DNA from: Rhizobium grahamii
GTDB lineage: Bacteria > Pseudomonadota > Alphaproteobacteria > Rhizobiales > Rhizobiaceae
DNA length: 64,000 bases
Assembly (NCBI RefSeq): GCF_009498215.1
Contig: NZ_CP043498.1
Location: 1,860,001-1,924,000, forward strand
Direction: 5' to 3'
In this document: piece after piece, positions 1 through 11,986 of the stretch
Position numbering within the stretch: position 1 is the stretch's first letter
Layout of the letters: each line of letters opens with the position of its first letter
Made by a program: the position numbers and the translations under genes
The notes under the pieces: model-generated
What the model was told of the DNA's origin: nothing
Databases searched by the model: none
What the model saw: only the letters and a program-made list of their open reading frames with translations

Positions 1-398
1 GCCCTCCCTACCAGAGCGTCGAAGAGACCCGGAAACATTTCGAGATGAAGCCGCAGGGAAATGTCAGCATTGTTGCCGAACTCGACGGAGTGGTGGTCGG
101 CGACGCGCACCTGATGCGCTTCCAGGGGCGTCGCGGCCACGCGGCTAGCATCGGCATGGGCGTGCACGATGATTTTACGGGAAGAGGCGTTGGCAGCGCG
201 TTGATGGAGGCTCTTGTCGATACGGCAGACAATTGGCTTGATATCAAGCGGCTGGAGCTCACGGTCTATACAGACAATGCCGCCGCCCTTGCGCTTTACG
301 CGAAGTTCGGCTTCGAGAAGGAAGGCCAGTTAAAGGCCTTCGGCTTTCGAGACGGCACCTACGTCGACGCCTACACGATGGCGCGGGTCAGGCTGTAG
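1..398 (+). CDS. GNAT family N-acetyltransferase (5' end outside window)
   Basis: The reading frame is open to the left edge (first full codon at base 3), so the gene starts upstream; the ATG at 45 is internal. The visible 131 residues are the C-terminal part of a GNAT fold. TGRGVGSAL fits the acetyl-CoA-binding R/Q-x-x-G-x-G/A loop, and the later ALALYAKFGFEKEG is the usual last helix-strand of motif B. Enzymes of this family move acetyl from acetyl-CoA to an amine; the substrate cannot be read from sequence. The gene converges with ligA, and a small inverted repeat (AGGGCG at 401-406, CGCCCT at 415-420) lies between the two stops without a clear T-tract. Confidence 0.85.
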   Translation, partial: PPYQSVEETRKHFEMKPQGNVSIVAELDGVVVGDAHLMRFQGRRGHAASIGMGVHDDFTGRGVGSALMEALVDTADNWLDIKRLELTVYTDNAAALALYAKFGFEKEGQLKAFGFRDGTYVDAYTMARVRL

Positions 399-419
399 AA
401 AGGGCGAAGGCTGGCGCCC

Positions 420-2699
<2,280 letters not shown>

Positions 2700-4373
2700 T
2701 CAGCCGTTCCCGGCCAGAAGCCGCGCCGCCGCAGCCCTCGCCTCTTCGGTCACCGAGGCACCCGCCAGCATACGGGCGATTTCTTCGGTGCGGTCGCCGG
2801 GCGCCATCGTCGCGACGCGCGTCGCGATCTTCTCGGAGCCTTCGGCGGCCGGGCCTTTCGAGATCAGTAGATGCGTTGCCGCGCGTGCGGCCACCTGCGG
2901 TGCATGCGTGACCGAGAGCACCTGTACGCGATCGGAAAGCCGCTTCAGGCGCTGGCCGATCGCATCCGCGACAGCACCACCGACGCCAGTGTCGATTTCG
3001 TCGAAAACAAGCGTCGGAGCGGAGCCGCGATCGGCAAGCGCCACTTTCAGGGCCAACAGGAAGCGCGATAGCTCGCCACCCGATGCCACCTTCATGATCG
3101 AGCCGGGACGCGTGCCAGGGTTGGTTTGGACGTGGAACTCGACCACGTCGATCCCTTCGGAGGTCGCGTCCTCGGGATTGGTGGTAATCTCAACCATGAA
3201 CCGTGCGCGCTCGAGCTTCAGCGCCGGCAACTCAGCCATAACGGCAGCAGCTAGGGCGTCACCCGCGTGATGCCGCTTGTCGGAAAGCTTGCGCGCCGCG
3301 GCGTCGTAGTTTGCCCGGGCGGCGCCAACCTCGGCCTGAAGCTTGGCAAGTTTCTCTTCGCCGGCATCGACATCGGCAAGATCACTGATCATGCGGACGG
3401 TCAGCGCCGGCAGCTCGGTAACGGGAACCGAGTATTTGCGGGAAGCCGCGCGGAGGGCGAACAGACGCTCTTCAACGCGCTCGAGTTCCTTCGGATCGTA
3501 TTCCGTCTTCCTGAGCGCCGCCTCGACTTCCATCTGGGCGTTGGAGAGCTGATCCAGAGCAGCGTCCAGAAGCGCAACAGTGTCTTCCAGCAAGCCCGGA
3601 GCCTCATGGCTCTTGCGCTCCAGCCTGCGCACCAGCGAAGCGATATGCGGCACGGGAGATGCATTGCCGTTGAGGAACTCGGAAGCCTCGGCGATGTCGC
3701 CGGCGATTCGCTCGGCCTTCATCATCTTCTGGCGGCGTTCGGCAAGCTCGTCTTCCTCGCCATCCTGTGGCGCCAGCTTTTCGAGTTCTTCGACGGAAGA
3801 CCGTAGATAATCCGCCTCGCGCGCAGCATTCTCCACCTTCTCGCGTTGCTTCTTCAGCGTCCGCTCGGTGTCTCGCCAGATCCGGTAGAGGTTTGAAACG
3901 GCTGCAGCGTCGTCGTTGGCGCCTGCGAAAGCATCGAGCAGAATCCGATGCGCATGTGCATCGACCAAGGCTCGGTCATCGTGCTGGCCATGAATCTCGA
4001 CAAGCATCTGTCCGGCCTGGCGCATCAGCTGAACGCTGAGCGGCTGGTCGTTCACATAGGCCTTGGTACGCCCGTCCGAATTCTGAACGCGGCGGAAAAT
4101 GAGATCGCCGTCATCGTCGATGCCGTTTTCGCGCAGCAGCCTTCGCGCGCCGTGCTCCGGGCCGACGTCGAAGACAGCCGTCACCTGCCCCTTGTCTTCG
4201 CCATGGCGAACAAGGCCACCATCGCCTCGCCCGCCAAGGGCAAGCGAGAGGCTATCGAGCAGGATGGATTTGCCAGCGCCGGTCTCGCCTGTCAGCACCG
4301 AGAGGCCGGTCTCGAAGGCAAGATCCAGCCGCTCGATCAAAACGATATCGCGGATCGAAAGCTGGATCAGCAT
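2700..4373 (-). CDS. recN: DNA repair protein RecN
   Basis: This is an SMC-like ATPase of 557 residues that acts at double-strand breaks. The start is placed at the ATG at 4373, because the next residues MLIQLSIRDI are the conserved RecN N-terminus and the 16 codons upstream look random. Walker A is GETGAGKS at residues 29-36, a long coiled-coil region fills the middle (about 150-370), and Walker B is VFDEIDTGVGG near residue 470. It begins 5 bp after the bamD stop, so the two are probably co-transcribed. A bamD-recN-ligA order behind lpxC is usual in rhizobia. Confidence 0.96.
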   Translation of the reverse strand: MLIQLSIRDIVLIERLDLAFETGLSVLTGETGAGKSILLDSLSLALGGRGDGGLVRHGEDKGQVTAVFDVGPEHGARRLLRENGIDDDGDLIFRRVQNSDGRTKAYVNDQPLSVQLMRQAGQMLVEIHGQHDDRALVDAHAHRILLDAFAGANDDAAAVSNLYRIWRDTERTLKKQREKVENAAREADYLRSSVEELEKLAPQDGEEDELAERRQKMMKAERIAGDIAEASEFLNGNASPVPHIASLVRRLERKSHEAPGLLEDTVALLDAALDQLSNAQMEVEAALRKTEYDPKELERVEERLFALRAASRKYSVPVTELPALTVRMISDLADVDAGEEKLAKLQAEVGAARANYDAAARKLSDKRHHAGDALAAAVMAELPALKLERARFMVEITTNPEDATSEGIDVVEFHVQTNPGTRPGSIMKVASGGELSRFLLALKVALADRGSAPTLVFDEIDTGVGGAVADAIGQRLKRLSDRVQVLSVTHAPQVAARAATHLLISKGPAAEGSEKIATRVATMAPGDRTEEIARMLAGASVTEEARAAAARLLAGNG

Positions 4374-4378
4374 TGGTC

Positions 4379-5224
4379 TCAGGAACCGAGCAGGAGTTTC
4401 TTGCCTGCAGCAGCAATCCACGAGCCCGGATTCTCGCGCGGCTCTGTGCCACCACTCTTCAGGAGCTTGTAGGAGTCAGCGTACCACTGGCTATCAGGAT
4501 AGTTATGGCCGAGAACCGCGGCTGCGGTCTGTGCTTCCTCGACGATGCCCATCGCGTAATAGGCCTCGACGAGACGCGCCAGCGCTTCTTCGATCTGATT
4601 CGTGCTCGGATACTTCTCGACGACGGTTCGGAAGCGCGAGATCGCTGCAAGGTATTCCTTGCGCTCCATGTAGTAGCGCCCGATCTGCATTTCCTTGCCG
4701 GCCAGCTGGTCGCGGGCGAAGCGGATCTTTGCCTGCGCGTCATCGACATACTCCGAATCCGGATAGTTATCGATCACGGCCTGCATCGCCTCGACGGTCT
4801 TTGCCGCCGCGCGCTGGTCCTGCGTCACGTCAACAATCTGCTTGGAATAGCTGAGACCGATAAGATACTGCACGTAGGGCGCATCCTTCGACTTCGGATA
4901 CTGCGCCATGTAGCGGTTACCGGACGCGAGCGCATCGTCGAGACGACCCTGGCGGTATTTGACGAAGGTGCTCATGACGAGCGCCTTGCGCGCCCATTCG
5001 GAGAACGGGTTCTCACGGTCGATGGCGTCGAACTTGCGCGCCGCCTCGGCCATGTTGCCGGCCTTCATGTTGGCGAGGCCCTGAGTGTAGAGAACGTCCG
5101 GCGGATCGTTTTCGAGGCCGAGTTTGGTAATGTCGATGTCTGGGTCCGACTGGCATCCGGAAACTAAGGCACCTGCGCTCAGCACCAAGAGCGATGCGAA
5201 CAAAGCGCGCGCTGTCTTCATCAT
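4379..5224 (-). CDS. bamD: Outer membrane protein assembly factor BamD (ComL lipoprotein)
   Basis: This lipoprotein of the BAM complex helps insert beta-barrel proteins into the outer membrane. The chosen start (tandem ATG at 5224/5221) gives a short basic N-end, a hydrophobic stretch and the lipobox VSGC with C24 as lipidation site; an upstream in-frame start at 5272 would bury this signal. The rest is TPR-like helical repeats typical of the family, including [11 protein letters not shown] and YPNS/YPDS-type turns. Mature length of about 258 residues fits BamD. It lies between lpxC (299 bp upstream, with a terminator) and recN (5 bp downstream). Confidence 0.95.
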   Translation of the reverse strand: MMKTARALFASLLVLSAGALVSGCQSDPDIDITKLGLENDPPDVLYTQGLANMKAGNMAEAARKFDAIDRENPFSEWARKALVMSTFVKYRQGRLDDALASGNRYMAQYPKSKDAPYVQYLIGLSYSKQIVDVTQDQRAAAKTVEAMQAVIDNYPDSEYVDDAQAKIRFARDQLAGKEMQIGRYYMERKEYLAAISRFRTVVEKYPSTNQIEEALARLVEAYYAMGIVEEAQTAAAVLGHNYPDSQWYADSYKLLKSGGTEPRENPGSWIAAAGKKLLLGS

Positions 5225-5469
5225 ACTTTCAGACCCTGCATAACCCATCGGAACTTTCCCAACCGCCGCCATCCCTCAACGGCAGCCACGCCTTGCTGGC
5301 GTTTCTAGCCACAAATGCATGGCTAGAGCAACGCAATGATGATGCATTAACGCATTTTTGTGGCGGCGCAGGTCATAATCTCCCGTTTCGCCTCCACAAA
5401 CGGCAGATATGTTGCCGCTAAACCTCTGCTGCCAAACGCCTATCGGGAATCGCGGATCCATGCCCTACA

Positions 5470-5498
5470 TAAAAGAAACCGCCCCCCGAAGGAGGCGG
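5470..5498 (-). terminator. Intrinsic terminator after lpxC
   Basis: Read on the minus strand, CCGCCTCC pairs with GGGGGCGG (one T-G pair) around a TTCG loop, followed by TTTCTTTT. It sits 26 bp past the lpxC stop, so it should close the lpxC transcript and give bamD-recN-ligA their own promoter. Confidence 0.75.
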
Positions 5499-5523
5499 CC
5501 CTGGCCTGAAATTGCGATGGAGG

Positions 5524-6480
5524 TCATGCCGACCAGGGAGCAAATTCCGGTGCGTTGACCCGAATGAAATCGCGGGGAGCAACGCGTTGGCGCGGTGCAG
5601 ACGTCTCGACCACTTCATAGGCGGTCGGATCGCTGAGCAACGCCTTGAGAGCATTGGCATTCATCTTGTGGCCGCCACGATAGGAGCGATAGCAGCCGAT
5701 GAAGGGCGCACCGGCAAGAGCCAGATCGCCGACGGCATCGAGCGCCTTGTGGCGTACGAATTCGTCCTTGGCGTAACGCAGGCCCTCGACGTTGATGACA
5801 GTGTTGTCGTCGGAGATGACGACGGAATTCTCGAGCGACGAACCAAGCGCGTGACCCGAGGCCCACAGGCGCTCGACATCGCGCATGAAGCCGAACGTAC
5901 GAGCCCGGGACAGCTCAGACTTGAAGGTCGCTGCGGTGATACCGCCTTCCCACTTCTGACGGCCGATCAGCGGGCAATCGAAATCGATCTCTACTTCGAA
6001 GCGCATGCCGTCATAGGGGCGGAACTCGCTCCACGAGCCGCCATGCTCGATACGGACAGGCTTGGTGATGCGGATGTAGCGGCGCTTGACGCCGAGAGAC
6101 ACGAGACCGACCTGCTCGACGGCTTCGATGAAGGGCATCGAGCTGCCGTCCATGATCGGCATTTCAGCGCCGTGCACTTCAATCAGAACGTTGTCGAGAC
6201 CAAGCGCGTAGACTGCAGCCATGACGTGCTCGATCGTCGCGACGGAGCGCGCCGGCGAGAAGCCAAGAACAGTGCAGAGATCCGTATTGCCGACCTGCGA
6301 GGAAACAGCGCGATATTCAGAAACTTCGCCGTTCTCGTGCATGCGGTTGAACACAACGCCCGTGTCGGCTTCCGCGGGGTTGAAGGTGATCGAAACGTCA
6401 GCACCGGAATGAACGCCGATCCCGGAAAGCGAGACCGGGCGCGATACCGTCGTTTGAAAACCCAACATGCCAATAACCAT
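5524..6480 (-). CDS. lpxC: UDP-3-O-acyl-N-acetylglucosamine deacetylase LpxC
   Basis: LpxC catalyses the committed step of lipid A synthesis, removing acetate from UDP-3-O-acyl-GlcNAc with a zinc ion. All expected motifs are present in 318 residues: H85 in TIEHVMAA and H244/D248 in HKALDAVGDLALAG (zinc ligands), and H271 in HKMNANAL (catalytic histidine). The ATG at 6480 has an AAGG Shine-Dalgarno 8 bp upstream; an in-frame ATG at 6468 is an alternative. It follows ftsZ by 283 bp, an arrangement conserved from E. coli to rhizobia, but here a hairpin separates the two. Confidence 0.98.
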   Translation of the reverse strand: MVIGMLGFQTTVSRPVSLSGIGVHSGADVSITFNPAEADTGVVFNRMHENGEVSEYRAVSSQVGNTDLCTVLGFSPARSVATIEHVMAAVYALGLDNVLIEVHGAEMPIMDGSSMPFIEAVEQVGLVSLGVKRRYIRITKPVRIEHGGSWSEFRPYDGMRFEVEIDFDCPLIGRQKWEGGITAATFKSELSRARTFGFMRDVERLWASGHALGSSLENSVVISDDNTVINVEGLRYAKDEFVRHKALDAVGDLALAGAPFIGCYRSYRGGHKMNANALKALLSDPTAYEVVETSAPRQRVAPRDFIRVNAPEFAPWSA

Positions 6481-6717
6481 AAATCTTGCCTTTATTGTCC
6501 CGACGGTTGCTCCGACCTATATGCCGATAGCTGCTCGCCGAGCTCATTTCACTCCGTCCAGGTTCAGCCGCAAGGCGTACGAAGACGGTTCCTTGAGCCC
6601 ATACATACGTGCGGTGGGGCCGCAATCCAAATCACTGTTTCTTTCGCTTTGTTACGAAAGCATGCGTTTGAAATAAAAGAGCAATTTGCCTGGTTTCCGA
6701 TGTCCGGAAACAGGAAT

Positions 6718-6742
6718 GCCCGGGGTGTTCCCCGGGCCTTTT
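6718..6742 (-). terminator. Hairpin downstream of ftsZ, probable terminator
   Basis: GCCCGGGG (6718-6725) pairs perfectly with CCCCGGGC (6730-6737) around a TGTT loop. The better T-run (CTTTTC) follows it on the plus strand; on the minus strand, the ftsZ direction, the tail is ATTCCTGTTT, so termination of ftsZ may be partial. A second small hairpin (TTTCCG/CGGAAA) lies at 6694-6710. Confidence 0.6.
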
Positions 6743-6763
6743 CGTGGCGATTCTCTGTTTGCG

Positions 6764-8503
6764 TCAGTTCGACTGACGACGCAGGAAGGCAGGAATTTCG
6801 AGCTGATCGTCTTCCTGCATCATGCGGGCCTGCGGAACGCTGCGGCCCTGATCGTCCAGGTTTCCGCGGCGCGGCGCATAGAGGCTCGCCTCAGGAGAAA
6901 GCGGACGGCGCTGCTGCGACGCGGCGGCCGGAGCCGACGTCATCTCGGGAGCGACTTCTTCTTCCCGGCGACCAAGAGAGTTCGTGATCCGCTTGAGAAG
7001 TCCCATCGGGCCGCGATCTTCATGAGCATGCGACGGAGCCGCAGGCTGCGTGCGATGGTCGATTTCGGCCTGCACGACCGGCGGGAAATCCTCTACCTTC
7101 GGCATGCGCATGGACGGCTGCGGTGCAACGTGCTGCTGCATGACAGGAGCAGGCTGCGGCATGATCGGAGCCGGCTGGCTCATGACCGGCTGCGGCTGCT
7201 GCATGACCGGCGCGTGAACTGGAGCCGCCTGGACCGGTGCCGGACGGATGACCGGAGCGGCTTCAGGAGCTGCGAAGATCTTGCTCTGCGGACGGAACGT
7301 TTCCTGCTGTACAGGCTGCTGTACCGGTGCGGCGGCGCGCGGTGCGTGGATCTCCAGTTCGCGTTCCATTTCGGCTTCCGCCATACGAATGGTCTGTGCG
7401 ATCGGGTCGACGGCCTTTGGTGCCTGCTGCATGACAGGTGCAGGCTGAACTGCGGCCGGTGCCGGAGCAACGGCCGCGGAAGGACGGATCATCGGCTTCT
7501 GGATCTGCTGGAAGTTCTTTCCGGCGTCCTGGTTCATCGCGCGGTCGATGCCGGTGGCAACGACGGAAACGCGGATGATACCTTCAAGCGATTCGTCGAA
7601 CGTCGCGCCGAGGATGATGTTCGCATCCGGATCGACTTCTTCGCGGATACGGGTCGCGGCTTCGTCGACTTCGAAGAGGGTAAGGTCGCGACCACCGGTG
7701 ATGGAGATCAGCAGGCCCTGTGCGCCCTTCATCGAGGTTTCGTCGAGCAGCGGGTTTGCGATCGCGGCTTCGGCAGCCTGCATCGCGCGGCCCTGGCCGG
7801 AAGCCTCGCCGGTACCCATCATCGCGCGGCCCATCTCGCGCATGACCGAACGAACGTCGGCGAAGTCGAGGTTGATGAGACCTTCCTTCACCATCAGGTC
7901 GGTGATGCAGGCAACGCCCGAGTAGAGAACCTGGTCGGCCATCGCGAACGCGTCCGCGAAGGTCGTCTTGTCGTTGGCAATGCGGAAGAGGTTCTGGTTC
8001 GGGATGACGATCAGGGTGTCGACCGACTTCTGCAGCTCCTGGATGCCCGATTCGGCCAGACGCATGCGGCGACCGCCTTCGAAGTGGAACGGCTTGGTCA
8101 CGACGCCGACCGTCAGGATGCCCTTGTTGCGGGCTGCCTGCGCGACAACGGGAGCAGCACCAGTGCCGGTGCCGCCGCCCATGCCGGCGGTGACGAAGCA
8201 CATGTGCGTGCCCTGCAGATGATCGACGATCTCGTCGATGCATTCTTCAGCAGCTGCACGGCCGACTTCCGGCTGCGAACCGGCACCGAGACCTTCCGTG
8301 ACGCTGGCGCCGAGCTGGATGATCCGCTCCGCCTTGGTCATCGTCAGGGCCTGAGCATCCGTGTTGGCGACAACGAAGTCGACGCCCTGGAGGCCTGCGG
8401 AAATCATGTTGTTGACAGCATTGCCGCCGCCACCGCCAACACCGAACACGGTGATCCGCGGCTTCAGCTCTGTGATGTCAGGCTTATGCAGCTTGATAGT
8501 CAT
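6764..8503 (-). CDS. ftsZ: Cell division protein FtsZ
   Basis: This is the tubulin-like GTPase that forms the division ring. The N-terminal GTPase domain covers about residues 1-320, with [13 protein letters not shown] at 21-33 and the tubulin signature GGGTGTG at 109-115. A linker of roughly 240 residues rich in Pro, Ala, Val, Met and Gln follows, then the conserved C-terminal tail [12 protein letters not shown] that binds FtsA and other partners. At 579 residues it is the long rhizobial FtsZ1 type, not the short FtsZ2. The start at 8503 has AAGGA upstream. It lies 56 bp after ftsA. Confidence 0.98.
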   Translation of the reverse strand: MTIKLHKPDITELKPRITVFGVGGGGGNAVNNMISAGLQGVDFVVANTDAQALTMTKAERIIQLGASVTEGLGAGSQPEVGRAAAEECIDEIVDHLQGTHMCFVTAGMGGGTGTGAAPVVAQAARNKGILTVGVVTKPFHFEGGRRMRLAESGIQELQKSVDTLIVIPNQNLFRIANDKTTFADAFAMADQVLYSGVACITDLMVKEGLINLDFADVRSVMREMGRAMMGTGEASGQGRAMQAAEAAIANPLLDETSMKGAQGLLISITGGRDLTLFEVDEAATRIREEVDPDANIILGATFDESLEGIIRVSVVATGIDRAMNQDAGKNFQQIQKPMIRPSAAVAPAPAAVQPAPVMQQAPKAVDPIAQTIRMAEAEMERELEIHAPRAAAPVQQPVQQETFRPQSKIFAAPEAAPVIRPAPVQAAPVHAPVMQQPQPVMSQPAPIMPQPAPVMQQHVAPQPSMRMPKVEDFPPVVQAEIDHRTQPAAPSHAHEDRGPMGLLKRITNSLGRREEEVAPEMTSAPAAASQQRRPLSPEASLYAPRRGNLDDQGRSVPQARMMQEDDQLEIPAFLRRQSN

Positions 8504-8559
8504 GGTACCGTTCCTTCTCTTTATGGCCGCATCGCCACGCCGGCCAATTCATTAAATCT

Positions 8560-9891
8560 CTAGAAGCTTTCCTTCAGCCACTGGCCCATCCGGGCAATGC
8601 GGCTGGTATTTCCGCCAAGCGACATGAGCAGACCGCTCTGTGACGCATGTGTTTCCATGTCCGCGACCTGCGGGTAGATCATCAGACCGACTGCGGTCGA
8701 AAAGGCCGGGCCCTTCGCAGCGGTCGGCAATCCCGACACACCCATCGGACGGCCGATTCTGACGTTACGGGCCAGAATGCGGCGTGCGACTTCGGCAAGG
8801 CCGGTCAGCTGGCTTGCGCCACCCGTCAGCACGACGCGCTTGCCGACGATCGGGCTGAAGCCCGAGCGCTGGATCCGGTCGCGAATCAATTCCATTGTCT
8901 CTTCGATGCGGGCGCTGACGATGCGCGAAACCAGCGCACGCGGCACCTGCGTCGGCAGATCACGATCGTCTTCGCCGATCGGCGGGATCGAGATCAGCTC
9001 GCGCTCATCGGAAGAGTTCGGCATGGCCGAAGCGTGAACCACCTTCAGGCGCTCCGCGTCTTCGATGCGGGTCGAAAGACCGCGCGCCAGATCGGTCGTT
9101 ACATGATGACCGCCAAGGCTGACGGCATCCGTGTGAACCAGCTTGCCTTCGGCAAAGACCGAGATCGTCGTCGTGCCGCCGCCCATGTCGATTGCAGCAC
9201 AACCCAGTTCGACTTCATCATCGACGAGAGCGGCAAGACCGGAAGCGTAAGGCGTCGCGACGATACCCTCGACCGAGAGGTGGGCGCGATTGACGCTGAG
9301 CTCGAGATTCTTGAGTGCCGTGCGCTCTGCTGTCACGACATGCATGTCGACGCCGAGGACGTCACCATACATGGACAACGGATCGCGGATGCCGCGTTCG
9401 CCATCCAGCGAGAAGCCGGTGGCCAGAGAATGAAGGACCGCGCGGTCCTGGCGCAGCGACTGCTGGCATGCCGCGGCAAGAACCTTCTTCAGGTCGTTCA
9501 GTTCGACTTCCTGACCGCCGAGATCGATGGTCGCGGTATAGATATCGCTGGTGAGACGACCGGCCGTTACGTTGACGATGAGGCTCTCAACCGTAAGCCC
9601 AGCCATACGTTCGGCAGCATCGACTGCCAGACGGATAACGCTCTCCAGCGCATCGAGGTCCGAGATCGCTCCGGTCTTGATACCGCGCGAACGCTGGTGG
9701 CCGATGCCGATGATTTCGATGTTGTGCGTGCGACCCGGCAGAACCTGGCTCTCTTCGCGAGGCGTCAGCCGCCCGATCATGCAGACGACTTTCGTCGATC
9801 CGATATCAAGCACCGAAACGACATGCGACCGCTTCGACGAAAGCGGCTTCAGGCGCGGCAATCCGAAATGGGATGAACCGAACAAGCTCAT
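8560..9891 (-). CDS. ftsA: Cell division protein FtsA
   Basis: This actin-like ATPase tethers FtsZ to the membrane and recruits later division proteins. The 443 residues show the actin-fold phosphate-1 motif VLDIGSTKVVCMIG near residue 27, the second phosphate loop AIDMGGGTTTISVF near 208 and the adenosine motif VVLTGGASQLTGL near 350. The C-terminal MARMGQWLKESF-like amphipathic end is the usual membrane-targeting helix. The start overlaps the ftsQ stop by 4 bp (ATGA), which suggests translational coupling. Confidence 0.98.
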   Translation of the reverse strand: MSLFGSSHFGLPRLKPLSSKRSHVVSVLDIGSTKVVCMIGRLTPREESQVLPGRTHNIEIIGIGHQRSRGIKTGAISDLDALESVIRLAVDAAERMAGLTVESLIVNVTAGRLTSDIYTATIDLGGQEVELNDLKKVLAAACQQSLRQDRAVLHSLATGFSLDGERGIRDPLSMYGDVLGVDMHVVTAERTALKNLELSVNRAHLSVEGIVATPYASGLAALVDDEVELGCAAIDMGGGTTTISVFAEGKLVHTDAVSLGGHHVTTDLARGLSTRIEDAERLKVVHASAMPNSSDERELISIPPIGEDDRDLPTQVPRALVSRIVSARIEETMELIRDRIQRSGFSPIVGKRVVLTGGASQLTGLAEVARRILARNVRIGRPMGVSGLPTAAKGPAFSTAVGLMIYPQVADMETHASQSGLLMSLGGNTSRIARMGQWLKESF

Positions 9892-10820
9892 ATATTCTGC
9901 CCCGCCTTCTTCAAATCTTTGGTGCGTTGATCGAGGACCAGCTGACGCCGGGCCATCGCCTCGGGCGTCAATTGAATTGCAGTACGATCGGAAAGACGAA
10001 GGTCGACCGCCGCGATATCGCGATCGAGAAGATCCTGCTCCTTCATGAACTTCGACAGGCGAGCGAGCGCCAGATCGATCTCGTCTTCAGGCAGCTTGAT
10101 CACTACGCCGTTGTCCATGTGCAGATCCCAGCGACGACCGGAGATCCAAACGTAGGCCTTCACGCGCGCCTTGATATCAGGCCACTTGGAGAACTCGTCC
10201 TCGAGCGAAACGGCCGCAACCTCGGCGCCGCGACCAACGACCAGCGGCAACTGCGAAAACTTGTTGTCGCGAAGCGGCGCGATGACCGCGCCACCCTTCT
10301 CGACCAGAGACAATTCTGCGCCGTGCTGCCAGATCGCGTAAGCCGTACGCTCCTTCAGCTTCACCTCGATCGTCTTCGGGTAAACCTTGCGAATCTCGAC
10401 ACTCTCGACCCAGGGAAGCGTCGCGATCTTCTGGCGCGCAGCGTCGACGTCGAGGGCTACGAGCGACGTCGTACCGTCAAGCCCGATGAGCTGGAGGATA
10501 TCGATCTCTGAGGTTTCAGAGTTGCCGGAAACCTTCACATCTTCGATGGCAAAGCCGGCAGCCGTCGTCGTCGCCTGCGCAACGGCCTCGGTGTGACCAC
10601 CAAGAGACATGCCATACAGACCAGTCGCAGACAGGAACGCCAAAGCCGATACGGTGCCGACGTGAGCCGGAATGTGGATACGGCCACTACCGAGACTGAC
10701 GAGGAAGCGCACGACGCGACGCAGCGGACGCGGCAGAACCATGCGTCCATCACCCTCGGGATACGAGGGTTCCGCGCGATGACTTGGGCGCCCCACTCTT
10801 TTGACCGTCACCGAGAACAA
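9888..10820 (-). CDS. ftsQ: Cell division protein FtsQ
   Basis: FtsQ is a bitopic inner-membrane protein that bridges cytoplasmic and periplasmic divisome parts. The sequence shows a basic cytoplasmic N-part ([12 protein letters not shown]), one membrane span (about residues 50-70), a POTRA domain ([20 protein letters not shown]) and the FtsQ beta domain ([16 protein letters not shown]). I place the start at TTG 10820: GGAGGA lies just upstream, and translation from there (MFSVTVKR) resembles the MFALSVKK start I remember for Sinorhizobium FtsQ. It gives 310 residues. An in-frame GTG at 10841 would give 317. The gene overlaps the end of ddl by 13 bp. Confidence 0.9.
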   Translation of the reverse strand: MFSVTVKRVGRPSHRAEPSYPEGDGRMVLPRPLRRVVRFLVSLGSGRIHIPAHVGTVSALAFLSATGLYGMSLGGHTEAVAQATTTAAGFAIEDVKVSGNSETSEIDILQLIGLDGTTSLVALDVDAARQKIATLPWVESVEIRKVYPKTIEVKLKERTAYAIWQHGAELSLVEKGGAVIAPLRDNKFSQLPLVVGRGAEVAAVSLEDEFSKWPDIKARVKAYVWISGRRWDLHMDNGVVIKLPEDEIDLALARLSKFMKEQDLLDRDIAAVDLRLSDRTAIQLTPEAMARRQLVLDQRTKDLKKAGQNI

Positions 10821-11733
10821 GAAGCGTCCTCCACCATCCACCGGAGAAATTCACCGAACGAGTAACCGGCATAGCCGGCCATTTCAGGCACCAGAGACGT
10901 TGGCGTCATACCCGGCTGAGTGTTGATTTCCAGCCAGATGAGCTCGCCATCCTCGGAGAAGCGATCGTCGTAACGAAAGTCGGACCGACTAACCCCACGG
11001 CAACCAATTGCTTGATGCGCCCTTAACGCCAATGATTGTATTTTTTGGTAAATATTCGGTGAAATTTCCGCCGGAATGACGTGTTTCGAGCCACCCGCAA
11101 CGTACTTGGCGTCATAGTCATAGAAGCCATGCCCCAACGGAACGATCTCGGTGACACCGAGCACCTGGTCGCCCATCACCCCGCACGTCAGCTCACGCCC
11201 ATGAATATAGCGCTCGACGAGAACCTCTTCTCCGTAGCGCCATTCGGGGAACCGATGATCTGCGGCGGATGAGTCTGATCCTCCTGAACGATGACAACAC
11301 CGAAGCTCGACCCTTCGCGCACCGGCTTAACGACGTAAGGCGGCTTCATCGGATGATCGGCCGGAAAGGCGAATCGATTGATGACCTGCGACATCGCCAC
11401 GGGAATGCCGGCAGCGGCAGCAACACCCTTTGCCTTCGCCTTATCCATCGCCAGAGCCGAAGCAAGAACACCCGAATGCGTATAGGGAATCTCAAGATAT
11501 TCGAGGATGCCCTGGATCGTGCCGTCCTCGCCGAAGGGACCATGCAGCGCATTGAAGACCACGTCGGGACGCAGAGCCGAGAGCTTCGCCGAGACATCAC
11601 GATCAACGTCAATCCGCGTCACCTGGAAGCCTTCAGCCTCAAGCGCATCCGCGCACGCCGCCCCGGACGAGAGGCTTACGGGCCTCTCCGAGGAAAATCC
11701 GCCCATCAGGACAGCGACGTGGTTGCGACTCAT
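10808..11733 (-). pseudogene. ddl: D-alanine--D-alanine ligase Ddl, interrupted by a 1-bp frameshift
   Basis: Ddl makes the D-Ala-D-Ala dipeptide for MurF. The upstream part (from 11733, [20 protein letters not shown]) holds the N-terminal domain and the central ATP-grasp lobe ([16 protein letters not shown]). The frame then runs into a stop at 11188. The next frame continues exactly where the family should: [33 protein letters not shown], the metal-binding end [18 protein letters not shown], and the stop at 10808. One missing base in or next to the GGGG run at 11246-11249 explains the break. Every other residue looks intact, and the gene is expected to be essential unless a second copy exists, so sequencing error is likely. 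A start at 11745 is possible. Confidence 0.9.
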
Positions 11734-11745
11734 AGGTACCCCCAA

Positions 11746-11931
11746 AAATAACTGGCACTCTGGAATGCGATGCTTGCACCAAGCTTGTTTCGCGCCGAAT
11801 CCGGCTCACTTGGAATGCGTGTATTAGAGCAGCAGTATGGTTAACGAAGCGTTTACTTTCGTTAACTTCGTCTCACGACGAGACGTCGGAGGGGCCAAGC
11901 CGGGGTTGGGTCAAGCGGGCTTCGGAGCCAT
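11746..11931 (-). promoter_or_regulatory. Presumed promoter region of the ddl-ftsQ-ftsA-ftsZ unit
   Basis: No gene is seen in these 186 bp. They contain a perfect 9-bp inverted repeat, GTTAACGAA (11840-11848) and TTCGTTAAC (11858-11866). Inside it is TTAA-N7-TTTA, one base off the CtrA consensus TTAA-N7-TTAA. A second inverted repeat, CGTCTC/GAGACG, is at 11869-11885. No convincing -35/-10 pair was found, so the promoter role rests on position. Confidence 0.45.
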
Positions 11932-11965
11932 AAAAAACCCCGCAGCGGGCCTCCGATGCGGGGTT
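11932..11965 (-). terminator. Intrinsic terminator of aqpZ
   Basis: On the minus strand AACCCCGCA pairs with TGCGGGGTT (11957-11965 with 11936-11944), followed by six T. It lies 22 bp past the aquaporin stop and insulates ddl from upstream transcription. Confidence 0.85.
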
Positions 11966-11986
11966 AACAAGGCCGCGTAAATGGCC

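Noticed and set aside
6686..8563. 625-codon open frame on the plus strand
   Set aside because: Antisense to ftsZ; rich in Arg, His and Asp, as expected of a shadow frame, and without a Shine-Dalgarno.
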